Assembly: GCA_050944455.1 (NCBI GenBank)
Contig: JBMNRC010000014.1
Span: 9,562-73,561 of the forward strand
Length of the DNA: 64,000 bases
Direction of reading: 5' to 3'
DNA from: Anthropogastromicrobium sp050944455
Lineage (GTDB): Bacteria > Bacillota > Clostridia > Lachnospirales > Lachnospiraceae
Below, piece after piece: positions 37,652 through 45,566 of this stretch (position 1 is the first letter of the stretch; every line of letters begins with the position of its first letter). Below the pieces are notes generated by a model. It saw nothing but the letters and a program-made list of their open reading frames with translations, searched no databases and was not told where the DNA came from. The position numbers and the translations under genes were made by a program.

Positions 37652-38839
37652 ATGAAAGCAAAAGCTTTTCTGTTGAAGTATGCCGAGATCGGCATCAAGG
37701 GAAAAAACCGCAATACCTTTGAGCAGGCTCTGGTGGACCGCCTGCAGGACGCCTGCTCCCGAGTGGAGGGAAATTTCGCCGTGGAGCGCGAATCCGGAAG
37801 GATTTACGTCGTCGCGCAGAGCGATTTTGACGAGGATGAAATCGTCGGGGCGCTCCGCAAAGTGTTCGGCGTTGTGTGGATCTGCCCGGTCGTCCAGGTC
37901 GCGGACAACGGGTTTGACGACCTGAAGGAACAGGTTGTCCGATACATGAAAGAGGAATATCCGGAGGGAAAATTCACCTTCAAGGTGGCCAGCCGGAGAG
38001 CCAGGAAAAATTACCCGGTGCATTCCCAGCAGATGAACGCGGATCTCGGAGAGGCAATTTTGAAAGCTTTCCCGGAGGCGCGCGTGGACGTCCACGAACC
38101 GCAGATCCTGGTTAGCGTGGAGGTCCGGGACCACGAGATCAACATCTATTCCAAAAGGATTCCCGGAGCCGGCGGAATGCCGGTAGGCACCGGCGGGAAA
38201 GCCATGCTGCTGCTGTCGGGAGGAATCGATTCCCCGGTTGCCGGATATATGATTTCCCGGCGCGGCGTCGTTCTGGAGGCTGTCTATTTCAACGCGCCGC
38301 CGTACACCTCGGACCGCGCGCTGCAGAAGGTCGAGGATCTGGCGAAGATCATCTCGGCCTGGACAGGCCCGATCCGGCTCCATATCATCAATTTTACCGA
38401 GATTCAGCTTGCCATCTACCAGAAATGCCCGCACGAGGAGCTGACCATCATCATGCGCCGGTACATGATGCGGATTGCCGAGAGGATCGCGGAAAAAACC
38501 GGGTGCATGGGCCTTGTCACCGGCGAGAGCATCGGCCAGGTGGCTTCGCAGACCATGCAGAGCCTGATCTGCACCAACGCGGTGTGCACACTCCCGGTCT
38601 ACCGTCCTGTGATCGCTTTTGACAAGCAGGATATCGTCGATGTGGCGCAGAAGATCGGGACGTTCGACACCTCCACGCTTCCTTACGAGGACTGCTGCAC
38701 CATTTTCGTGGCGAAGCATCCGGTGACGCATCCGATCCTTCACATCATCGAGAACTCCGAGCAGAAGCTTGCCGATGTGTCGGACGAAATGATTGAGAAG
38801 GCTCTGGCGGGGGATCAGGTTGTGGTGTGCCGGCAGTGA
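37652..38839 (+). CDS. thiI: tRNA 4-thiouridine synthase
   Basis: A 395-residue ThiI: ferredoxin-like and THUMP domains (about 1-165, KYAEIGIKGKNR at the start), then a PP-loop ATPase with LLSGGIDSPVAG (about residue 188) and GESIGQVASQTM. It lacks the C-terminal rhodanese domain of the E. coli enzyme, as usual in Bacillota, so sulfur comes directly from the desulfurase. It makes s4U8 in tRNA. ATG 37652 follows AAGAGA; 49 bp separate it from the desulfurase gene. Confidence 0.97.
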   Translation: MKAKAFLLKYAEIGIKGKNRNTFEQALVDRLQDACSRVEGNFAVERESGRIYVVAQSDFDEDEIVGALRKVFGVVWICPVVQVADNGFDDLKEQVVRYMKEEYPEGKFTFKVASRRARKNYPVHSQQMNADLGEAILKAFPEARVDVHEPQILVSVEVRDHEINIYSKRIPGAGGMPVGTGGKAMLLLSGGIDSPVAGYMISRRGVVLEAVYFNAPPYTSDRALQKVEDLAKIISAWTGPIRLHIINFTEIQLAIYQKCPHEELTIIMRRYMMRIAERIAEKTGCMGLVTGESIGQVASQTMQSLICTNAVCTLPVYRPVIAFDKQDIVDVAQKIGTFDTSTLPYEDCCTIFVAKHPVTHPILHIIENSEQKLADVSDEMIEKALAGDQVVVCRQ

Positions 38840-38997
38840 ATGCCGGCAGAGATATTACTGTGGTGTGTCAGAAACAGTACGGGCAGAAAAGTCAGACAGG
38901 AATGCCGGAAGAAAGTGCCGGAAGATTACAATCTGCGGACAGCATATGCAACGCTGCCGCAGTTTTCGGATATTGCTGATAGAATCGCGTAAAGAAA

Positions 38998-39030
38998 GGG
39001 CTGCAGTCACCTGCAGCCCTGTTTGTCTCA
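38998..39030 (+). terminator. First of three terminators after thiI
   Basis: GGGCTGCAG (38998-39006), TCAC loop, CTGCAGCCC (39011-39019), then TGTTTGTCT. Confidence 0.8.
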
Positions 39031-39037
39031 TTTTCCA

Positions 39038-39061
39038 GGCCGGTATAACCGGCCGTTTTTT
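39038..39061 (+). terminator. Second terminator after thiI
   Basis: GGCCGGT (39038-39044) pairs with ACCGGCC (39048-39054); a G and six T follow. Confidence 0.8.
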
Positions 39062-39109
39062 CAGATTGCCCGGATCGGCCCACCGGTACGATTCGAGGGA
39101 CAATTCTTC

Positions 39110-39134
39110 AGCCGGTTATGCGGCCCGGCTTTTT
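39110..39134 (+). terminator. Third terminator after thiI
   Basis: AGCCGG (39110-39115) pairs with CCGGCT (39125-39130), followed by TTTTC. It ends only 10 bp before the stop of the convergent HPr-like gene. Confidence 0.6.
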
Positions 39135-39143
39135 CAGTCCCAG

Positions 39144-39383
39144 TCAGTCTTCCTTGATGATATACGGATCCAGAACCTTCAGAATCTCGTCGACATTGTC
39201 CTCCGCGTGAATATTCAGATCGATCGGTTTTGAAAGATCCAGGGAGAAAATTCCCATGATGGACTTGGCGTCGATGACATATCTTCCGGAAACAAGATCG
39301 AAATCAGAATCGAACTTGGAAAGGTCGTTGACAAAAGACTTGACTTTATCAATCGAATTCAGCGAAATTTTAACGGTAGTCAT
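39144..39383 (-). CDS. HPr-like protein without the phospho-histidine
   Basis: A 79-residue protein aligned with HPr by its SKFDSDFDL, AKSIMGIFSLDL and C-terminal helix segments. The serine in KSIMG matches the HPr kinase target Ser46. The GIHARP site with His15 is missing (region reads NSIDKVKSF) and the only His is near residue 58. It cannot carry phosphate in the PTS by the known mechanism; a Crh-like regulatory role is possible but inferred. ATG 39383 follows AGGAGGGG at a good distance. It is monocistronic. Confidence 0.8.
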   Translation of the reverse strand: MTTVKISLNSIDKVKSFVNDLSKFDSDFDLVSGRYVIDAKSIMGIFSLDLSKPIDLNIHAEDNVDEILKVLDPYIIKED

Positions 39384-39442
39384 TCAATCCCCTCCTGCGC
39401 TTAGCCTGCACTGTTGCGGCGGAAAACTATCCCGCCTTCCTA

Positions 39443-39471
39443 ATAGTAGCCCCCGATTTTCCAAAAGTCAA
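39443..39471 (-). promoter_or_regulatory. Promoter of the HPr-like gene
   Basis: On the minus strand TTGACT (plus 39466-39471), 17-bp spacer, TACTAT (plus 39443-39448), about 60 bp upstream of the ATG. Confidence 0.75.
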
Positions 39472-39528
39472 TAACGTACGGCATAAAAAGAGAATGGACA
39501 GCCGTTTCGCAATTCCGCCCGATTCGTG

Positions 39529-39534
39529 TATAAT
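39529..39534 (+). promoter_or_regulatory. -10 element upstream of the GH2 gene
   Basis: Consensus TATAAT, but without a good -35 at 16-18 bp, about 130 bp upstream of the GH2 start. An activator-dependent promoter is possible. Confidence 0.4.
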
Positions 39535-39662
39535 GAAATTAATTCGGCTGTCGGCTGTCCGGTCCGCGCCCGGACCTTCGGCAGATCCGTCCGTGAGAAG
39601 CATCCTGCTTATATCAGATCATCAGCAGCCTGTCTTTTTGGCAGGAGCAGAGGAGGAGAGCA

Positions 39663-42155
39663 ATGAGAAGCATCAACCTGGATTCATCCTGGCAGTTCGG
39701 TTACGGGACCCTTCACAGTTACCAGACCATGAGAGGAAGCAGGCCCGCGAAAACCGTGAACCTGCCGCACGACTACATGATTGAAAGCGATGTTTATCCG
39801 GAGGCGCCGTCCGGCAGATCCTCGGGCTACTACAACGCCGGGTGCGCCTATTATACGAAAAAGGTTTTCATCCCCGGAGAATGGGAAGACGGCAAAGTGT
39901 TCCTGAAGTTTGAGGGCGTGATGATGAACGCCGTGGTCGAAATCAACGGAAGCCGCGCGGCGCAGCACCATTACGGCTATACGCCGTTCACGGTCGACCT
40001 GACGCCTTTCGCCGCTTTCGGGGAGGAGAACACCGTGACCGTGATGGTGAATCCCAGCATGCAGCCGAACTCCCGGTGGTATTCTGGCGCCGGGATTTTC
40101 CGCAGCGTATCTCTGATCCACACCCCGGCCCTGCATCTGGCGGATGACGGCATATACGTGCGCACCGGCCATATTGAGTATGGGGAAGGCGGCAGGCCGG
40201 ACTACGCCGTGGTAAAGATCGACGTCGACGTGGACAATGAGACGGAGAGAACGCGCCTCGCCGACGTCACCGCGCAAACCGCCGGCATCAGCCGCAAGCT
40301 GAGAGTTGAAGTCCCGAAGAACAGCCGCGCGACAGCCCGCCTCGCGATGACGGTACCGTCCCCGAAGCTGTGGTCCGCGGAAACGCCTGATCTCTATGAG
40401 ATGAAAGTCACCGTGAAGGACGCCGGAGTCTTCACGACTCACCTGGTTCCGGCGGGTGAAGACGCCATGGAGGACGCGGACAGCGTTCCGTTCGGCATCC
40501 GGGAAATCACCGCGGACGTCACGCACGGCCTGCGCATCAATGGAAAGACCGTGAAACTGAAGGGCGGCTGCCTGCACCATGACAACGGCATACTCGGCGC
40601 GGTTAGCCTGTACGACGCGGAATACCGCAAGCTGAGCAAACTTAAACAGAGCGGATACAACGCCGTCCGCACAACGCACAATCCGCCGTCAACGGAATTT
40701 CTGGACGCCTGCGACCGTCTGGGCCTGTATGTGATGGACGAGGCTTTTGACGCCTGGGGGATGAACAAGCAGCCGGGTGACTACGGCGTCTTTTTCGACA
40801 GCGACTGGGAGAGCGACCTCACCGCGTTTGTCCGCCGCGACCGTTCCCGCGCCTGCGTGATTCTCTGGTCCACCGGCAATGAGATCATGGAGCACGGAGG
40901 GCTGGGCGGCGGCTATACGCTGGCGGCCAGGCTGGCGGAAAAAGTGCGCTCGCTGGATTCAACCCGCCCTGTGACCAACGCGATCTGCTCCTACTGGAGC
41001 GGGCTGGATTTCGCCCGGATGGAGGAGATGAAAAAGCAGGCCGAAAAGGAGATGAAGAACGGCCTCCAGAATTTCGACCTCAACAATGACAGTTCCTGGG
41101 AAGACTATTCCGAGAGTTTCACCAACGGGCTGGATATCGTAGGGTACAACTACATGGAAGCGCGGTATGAGCGCGACCACGAGCGCTATCCCGACCGGGT
41201 GATTCTCGGGTCGGAAAACCTCCCGGCCGCGATCGGAAAACACTGGCCGATGATCGAGCGCCTTCCCTATGTGCTCGGCGATTTCACATGGACGGCGTTC
41301 GACTATCTGGGCGAGGCAGGCATCGGGCAGAGCCGCTTTGTCACGCCCGGGGAGGATGAACAGAAAGGCGCCGACGAGCTGTTTAATAACAATTATCCCT
41401 GGCGCACGGCCAATGACGCCGATTTCGACATCTGCGGTCGGCTGCTTCCGCAGGGCGTCTACCGCCGGATTGTCTGGGGCAGCAGTGAGACAGGGCTTTT
41501 TGCCTATGATCCGGACGTTACCGGAAAGCATGAGCGGTTCACTGCATGGGGATTCACCGCGGCGCGTCCGTCCTGGACCTGGCGGGGAAAAGAAGGAAGA
41601 CAAATCCGCATTGCCGTGTTCAGTTCCGCGGAAGAAGTCGAGGTTTTTGTCAACGGCAGGTCCGTCGGCGTGAAGAAACAGGGGGAGGCCCTGGCGGCCG
41701 ATATGCCGGATACGTTCACATTCGATACCGTGTACGAGCCGGGAACAGTCCGGGCAGTATCAAGAACCGGCGGGAAGGAAATCTCCTCGGCGGAGCTGAA
41801 AACAGCCGGAAAAACGGCGGAAATCCGCCTGATCCCGGAGAGAACCGGGGCTCCGGCCGACGGCCATTCCCTGATTTACGTGCGGGTGGAAGCCGGGGAC
41901 GACGCCGGAATTCTTGTGCCGGACGCCGCGATGCGGCTCACCGCTTCACTGGAGGCGTCGGAAGGCACGGCTTCCCTCTGCGCGTTCGGCTCCGGAAACC
42001 CGGTGACGGAAGACAATTATACGGCAGGCATGGCGTCGGCGTTCGAAGGCTGTGCCCTTGCGGTTGTCCGCGCAGGGGAGCAGAAGGGCAGCGCGGTGCT
42101 GACCGTTTCGTCGGAAGACGGGCTTAAAGCGTCCGTGACGCTGAAAATCGGCTGA
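39663..42155 (+). CDS. Glycoside hydrolase family 2 (beta-galactosidase-like)
   Basis: An 830-residue cytosolic GH2 enzyme: an N-terminal jelly-roll (NLPHDYMIESD, GAGIFR), an immunoglobulin-like domain, a TIM barrel with VRTTHNPPS, YVMDEAFDAWG and acid/base Glu in STGNEI (about residue 406), nucleophile Glu candidate in GSENLPA (about 519), then C-terminal beta domains with a DUF4982-like segment. It may act as beta-galactosidase, beta-glucuronidase or a relative. No signal peptide. GGAGGAGAG precedes ATG 39663. No transporter is adjacent. mtaB follows after 16 bp. Confidence 0.9.
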   Translation: MRSINLDSSWQFGYGTLHSYQTMRGSRPAKTVNLPHDYMIESDVYPEAPSGRSSGYYNAGCAYYTKKVFIPGEWEDGKVFLKFEGVMMNAVVEINGSRAAQHHYGYTPFTVDLTPFAAFGEENTVTVMVNPSMQPNSRWYSGAGIFRSVSLIHTPALHLADDGIYVRTGHIEYGEGGRPDYAVVKIDVDVDNETERTRLADVTAQTAGISRKLRVEVPKNSRATARLAMTVPSPKLWSAETPDLYEMKVTVKDAGVFTTHLVPAGEDAMEDADSVPFGIREITADVTHGLRINGKTVKLKGGCLHHDNGILGAVSLYDAEYRKLSKLKQSGYNAVRTTHNPPSTEFLDACDRLGLYVMDEAFDAWGMNKQPGDYGVFFDSDWESDLTAFVRRDRSRACVILWSTGNEIMEHGGLGGGYTLAARLAEKVRSLDSTRPVTNAICSYWSGLDFARMEEMKKQAEKEMKNGLQNFDLNNDSSWEDYSESFTNGLDIVGYNYMEARYERDHERYPDRVILGSENLPAAIGKHWPMIERLPYVLGDFTWTAFDYLGEAGIGQSRFVTPGEDEQKGADELFNNNYPWRTANDADFDICGRLLPQGVYRRIVWGSSETGLFAYDPDVTGKHERFTAWGFTAARPSWTWRGKEGRQIRIAVFSSAEEVEVFVNGRSVGVKKQGEALAADMPDTFTFDTVYEPGTVRAVSRTGGKEISSAELKTAGKTAEIRLIPERTGAPADGHSLIYVRVEAGDDAGILVPDAAMRLTASLEASEGTASLCAFGSGNPVTEDNYTAGMASAFEGCALAVVRAGEQKGSAVLTVSSEDGLKASVTLKIG

Positions 42156-42171
42156 GACCGGAGGAATATTC

Positions 42172-43800
42172 ATGAAAAAAGCCGCTTTTCACACGCTTGG
42201 CTGCAAGGTGAACGCCTATGAATCGGAAGCCATGCGCGAGCTTCTCGAAAGGAACGGTTACACAACCGTTGCTTTCGGGGAGCCGGCGGACGTCATTGTA
42301 ATCAACACCTGTTCCGTCACCAATATCGCGGACAGGAAATCCCGTCAGATGCTGCACCGGGCGCGCAAATTCTGCCCGGACGCGGTGATCGTGGCCGCGG
42401 GATGCTATGTGCAGGAATCGCCCGAGAAGGCGGCCGCCGACCAGGCGGTGGACCTGGTGATTGGAAACGACCGGAAAACCGAGCTGCCGGCACTGCTTGA
42501 CCGCTGGTTTGCGGAACACCCGGAGCGGGCGGCAAAGCTGGCGTCGGCTTCAGCAGGCCGGCCGGAGAAAGAAACCGGGACAGCCGGTCTGGCGGAGAGG
42601 AGCCTGCAGTCCGAAAGCGCCGGGACGGACGGTCCGGCGGGGCAGCCGGGCAATACCCCGGCAGCAGCTCAGATAGCCGCTGGCGCCGACCAGAAACGTT
42701 ACGAGGAGATGTCCGTCAGCAGCGCCGCCGACAGAACGCGGGCGTTTCTCAAGATCCAGGACGGGTGCAACCAGTTCTGCAGCTACTGCATCATCCCCTA
42801 TGTGCGCGGAAGAGTGCGGAGCCGCAGGCCGGAGGAGATCGTTGAGGAAGCGGGCCGGCTGGCGGCAGGCGGCCTGAAGGAAATTGTGCTGACCGGGATT
42901 CATCTGAGTTCCTACGGGACGGATTTCAGGGCCGCGGCAGCGCCGGCAGTGGCATCCGCACAGGCGGTTTCGCGGCCGGCAGAGACAGTTTCACCGCCGG
43001 CACAGGTTACTTTGCAGGCATCGCCGGGCATTCTGTCCGGCGGGAACGCGGCCGATATCCGTCAGGCGTCTGATTACCAGTCCGGACGATGGGACGGGAC
43101 CGAACTGCTCCGCCTGATCGAGGCGCTGTCAGCGGTGAAAGGGATTGAGCGCATCCGCCTAGGGTCGCTCGAACCGCGCCTGATCACCCGGGATTTCGCG
43201 CAGTCCCTGGCTTCCCTGGAGAAAGTCTGTCCGCATTTCCATCTGTCGCTGCAGAGCGGAAGCCGCACGGTTCTCGCGAGAATGAACCGCCGGTATACTC
43301 CGGAGGAATATCTGGGAAACTGCGAAATCCTCCGCGAGGCGTTTCACAACCCCGCGATCACGACGGATGTGATTGCCGGGTTCCCCGGGGAGACGGAAAA
43401 AGAATTCAGGGAAACCGTGGATTTTGTGCGCAAGGTGCATTTCTACGAGATGCACGTCTTCAAATATTCGCGCAGGAAGGGAACCCGGGCGGACCGGATG
43501 CCGGACCAGATTCCCGAGGCGGTCAAGGCGGAGCGCAGCGATGTGCTGCTGCGGCTGGCTGCCGAAATGTCGGCGGAGTACAGGAGGCGGTTTATCGGAA
43601 GGGAGCTGTCGGTTCTCACCGAGCAGACAGAAACAGTCGACGGGAGAGCCCGGATGGTCGGCCACTCGGGCGAATACATCCTGTGCGCGCTCCCCGGGAC
43701 TGTCGCTGAGAACCGCCTGCTGAAGGTGACTGCCCGGGAACTCTCCGCGGATGAAACCGTGCTGATCTGCGATACCCCGGAAAACCCGGAAAAGGCATAA
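42172..43800 (+). CDS. mtaB: tRNA t6A37 methylthiotransferase, with two low-complexity insertions
   Basis: A 542-residue MtaB, about 100 residues longer than usual. The N-terminal UPF0004 domain has TLGCKVNAYESE, INTCSVT and AAGCYVQ; the radical-SAM triad is CNQFCSYC (about 199-206); LSLQSGS and DVIAGFPGET follow; a TRAM domain ends it. It makes ms2t6A in tRNA. The extra length is in two Ala/Pro/Gly-rich stretches, about residues 120-180 (linker) and about 252-303 (after HLSSYGTDF, inside the barrel). The second is internally repetitive at DNA level. Start ATG 42172 follows GGAGGA. Confidence 0.93.
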   Translation: MKKAAFHTLGCKVNAYESEAMRELLERNGYTTVAFGEPADVIVINTCSVTNIADRKSRQMLHRARKFCPDAVIVAAGCYVQESPEKAAADQAVDLVIGNDRKTELPALLDRWFAEHPERAAKLASASAGRPEKETGTAGLAERSLQSESAGTDGPAGQPGNTPAAAQIAAGADQKRYEEMSVSSAADRTRAFLKIQDGCNQFCSYCIIPYVRGRVRSRRPEEIVEEAGRLAAGGLKEIVLTGIHLSSYGTDFRAAAAPAVASAQAVSRPAETVSPPAQVTLQASPGILSGGNAADIRQASDYQSGRWDGTELLRLIEALSAVKGIERIRLGSLEPRLITRDFAQSLASLEKVCPHFHLSLQSGSRTVLARMNRRYTPEEYLGNCEILREAFHNPAITTDVIAGFPGETEKEFRETVDFVRKVHFYEMHVFKYSRRKGTRADRMPDQIPEAVKAERSDVLLRLAAEMSAEYRRRFIGRELSVLTEQTETVDGRARMVGHSGEYILCALPGTVAENRLLKVTARELSADETVLICDTPENPEKA

Positions 43801-43863
43801 TCTTCGTGTTCTGCTGCGCCGGAGCGGCCAGGCCGCCGAAGATAAATCCTCCTGAATCCCTGA

Positions 43864-43875
43864 TTCTTCGAAGAA
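43864..43875. repeat. Perfect 12-bp palindrome upstream of ireB
   Basis: TTCTTCGAAGAA is self-complementary. Together with an upstream hairpin (ATCTTCG near 43803 with CGAAGAT near 43839) it lies in the gap between mtaB and the ireB promoter. It could be a protein-binding site. Confidence 0.4.
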
Positions 43876-43950
43876 CGTCTGTGAATTGCGTTAAATATTC
43901 AGACAAAACCATAATCTCCGTTAAATTGAAAAGAAAATATAAAAAACATC

Positions 43951-43979
43951 TTGAATCCTGAGAGAGACTGTATTATAAT
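43951..43979 (+). promoter_or_regulatory. Promoter of the ireB-ruvX operon
   Basis: TTGAAT (43951-43956), 17-bp spacer, consensus TATAAT (43974-43979), 38 bp before the ireB ATG. Confidence 0.85.
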
Positions 43980-44017
43980 AAATAAGACATAGTGGAATCA
44001 GGAAGGACGTGCGGAAT

Positions 44018-44317
44018 ATGGCAAATCTTTCTAATACGCAGTTTATCGATATCAGTCAGTCCAGAAGGATGCAGGTATCCGAGGTTATCAGGGAAGTCTA
44101 CAACGCGCTGGTCGAAAAAGGATACAACCCGATCAACCAGATCGTCGGCTACATCATGTCCGGGGACCCGACTTATATCACCAGCTACAACAACGCCAGA
44201 AGCCTAATCATGAAGGTAGAGCGCGATGAAATCCTCGAGGAGCTGATCCGCACCTACATCAACACCAGACTGCGCGACGATTCCGGCAGCGACGGGACGG
44301 AAAAGGCGCAGGAGTGA
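44018..44317 (+). CDS. ireB: IreB family regulatory protein (UPF0297)
   Basis: A 99-residue protein with the near-invariant family blocks LSNTQFIDI, VYNALVEKGYNPINQIVGYIMSGDPTYITS and RDEILEELIRTYI. In Enterococcus, IreB is phosphorylated by the PASTA kinase IreK and limits cephalosporin resistance. ATG 44018 gives the family start; GGAAGG is 11 bp upstream. It overlaps ruvX by 4 bp (GTGA). The order ireB-ruvX-DUF1292 is conserved in Bacillota (yrzL-yrrK-yrzB). Confidence 0.96.
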   Translation: MANLSNTQFIDISQSRRMQVSEVIREVYNALVEKGYNPINQIVGYIMSGDPTYITSYNNARSLIMKVERDEILEELIRTYINTRLRDDSGSDGTEKAQE

Positions 44318-44763
44318 GAATCCTCGCTCTTGACTACGGCGCGAAAACGGTCGGGTGCGCGATCACCGATCCCCTTGGGATCACAGCCCAGAATCTGGAG
44401 ACAATCGTCCGGCCGGAGGAAAACAAGCTGCGCAGGACGCTGGCCCGCATAGAGGCCATCACCTCGGAGTACGGGGTTGAGCGGATCGTCCTTGGATGTC
44501 CCTACAACATGGACGGCACTGCCGGTGAGAGGGTGGAACGGGTCATGGCGTTCAAAGCCATGATCGAGCGCCGCACCGGGCTGCCGGTCGAACTTGTCGA
44601 TGAGCGCCTGACTACGGTGGAAGCGGACGAAGTGCTGGAGCTCTCCCATGTTCCGGTGAAAGACCGCAAAAAGGTCATTGACCAGATTGCGGCGTCCGTA
44701 ATCCTCAGGGATTACCTGAATTCACATCCGGTTTCAGCCGAATCTGGAAAAACAGAGAACTGA
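44314..44763 (+). CDS. ruvX: YqgF/RuvX-type nuclease
   Basis: A 149-residue RNase H-fold protein: ILALDYGAKTVGCAITDPLG at the start gives the first catalytic Asp, VLGCPYNMDGT and VDERLTTVEA follow, and DQIAASVILRDYL ends it. The E. coli protein processes the 5' end of pre-16S rRNA; the name also refers to a proposed Holliday-junction role. GTG 44314 overlaps the ireB stop, so translation is coupled. Confidence 0.95.
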   Translation: MRILALDYGAKTVGCAITDPLGITAQNLETIVRPEENKLRRTLARIEAITSEYGVERIVLGCPYNMDGTAGERVERVMAFKAMIERRTGLPVELVDERLTTVEADEVLELSHVPVKDRKKVIDQIAASVILRDYLNSHPVSAESGKTEN

Positions 44764-45239
44764 AGCCGCTTCTGCTCAAAAAGCGGCAGATCACTGAGAT
44801 CAGACTGCTGATCCGGCGGCAGTGAAGCCGGAATCAGCGAAATTGAAATCAGACAGCTGGTTTTAAAAACAGCAGATAACTGAAAACGACAGACAAACCC
44901 GGAAACGCAGAAAAAATAAGACAGCGGATCCGGGAATTACCGATAACAGAAACAAAAGCTGCTCCGGAGACAGCCGGAAACTGAGATTACCGGACAAACC
45001 CGGAAGCAGAGAATAACTGAATCAAACAATAACCCGGAAGCTGCCTGAATTTTCATCCCTGCCTGGATACAGCCGGGAAGGGAAAATTCGGGAGAAATTA
45101 TACATTCGATCATTCAATTCATATTGGACAAAAGCCTGCGGAGTACTATCGGAGGCTTCTAAATCGATATCGGAACGATCTGGTGATCGGATACAGTCTG
45201 ACAGGTTCAGCCGGTTATGTTCCACAGGAGAAAGACAGA
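44764..45239 (+). other. 476-bp gap with scattered imperfect repeats, no gene
   Basis: The gap is purine-rich and contains repeated CCGGAA, ACAGA and GATAAC words. GACAAACCCGGAA occurs at 44892 and 44993, each followed by a CAGA...ATAA stretch. No conserved reading frame, RNA or good promoter is evident. A TTGGAC/TACTAT pair near 45123-45148 has a 14-bp spacer, too short. Confidence 0.6.
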
Positions 45240-45539
45240 ATGGATCAGACATCAGACAAGATAGTATTTGAAACCGAAAACGGCCCTGAAGAATTTCACG
45301 TTCTGGACCAGACAAGACTGAATGGCAAGGACTATCTGCTGGCGGCAGTGTCGGAGGATCCTGATTCGGAAGTCGTAATCTTCCGCGACGATTCGGCGTC
45401 CGATGATCCCGAGGCCCTGTATGTTCCGGTGGAAGACGAGGTGGAACAGGATGCTGTTCTGCGGATCTTCGAGGAAATATTGGCGGATACTGACAATGAC
45501 TCTGACGGGGATCAGAAACCGGATCCCGGTCAGGAGTGA
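45240..45539 (+). CDS. DUF1292 family protein (YrzB-like)
   Basis: A 99-residue acidic protein with the DUF1292 layout: IVFETENGPEEFHVLDQTRLNG, YLLAAVSEDPDSE and VEDEVEQDAVLRIFEEIL. Its function is unknown; it is found next to ireB and ruvX in many Bacillota. ATG 45240 follows AGGAG by 9 bp; the longer frame from 45183 is not supported. The Asp-rich tail is variable. RNase J starts 27 bp later, probably in the same transcript. Confidence 0.88.
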   Translation: MDQTSDKIVFETENGPEEFHVLDQTRLNGKDYLLAAVSEDPDSEVVIFRDDSASDDPEALYVPVEDEVEQDAVLRIFEEILADTDNDSDGDQKPDPGQE

Positions 45540-45566
45540 CCTGCCGGGTTATGAGGGGAGGAAAAA

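Noticed and set aside
45123..45148. Promoter TTGGAC/TACTAT before the DUF1292 gene
   Set aside because: The 14-bp spacer is too short for sigma-A.
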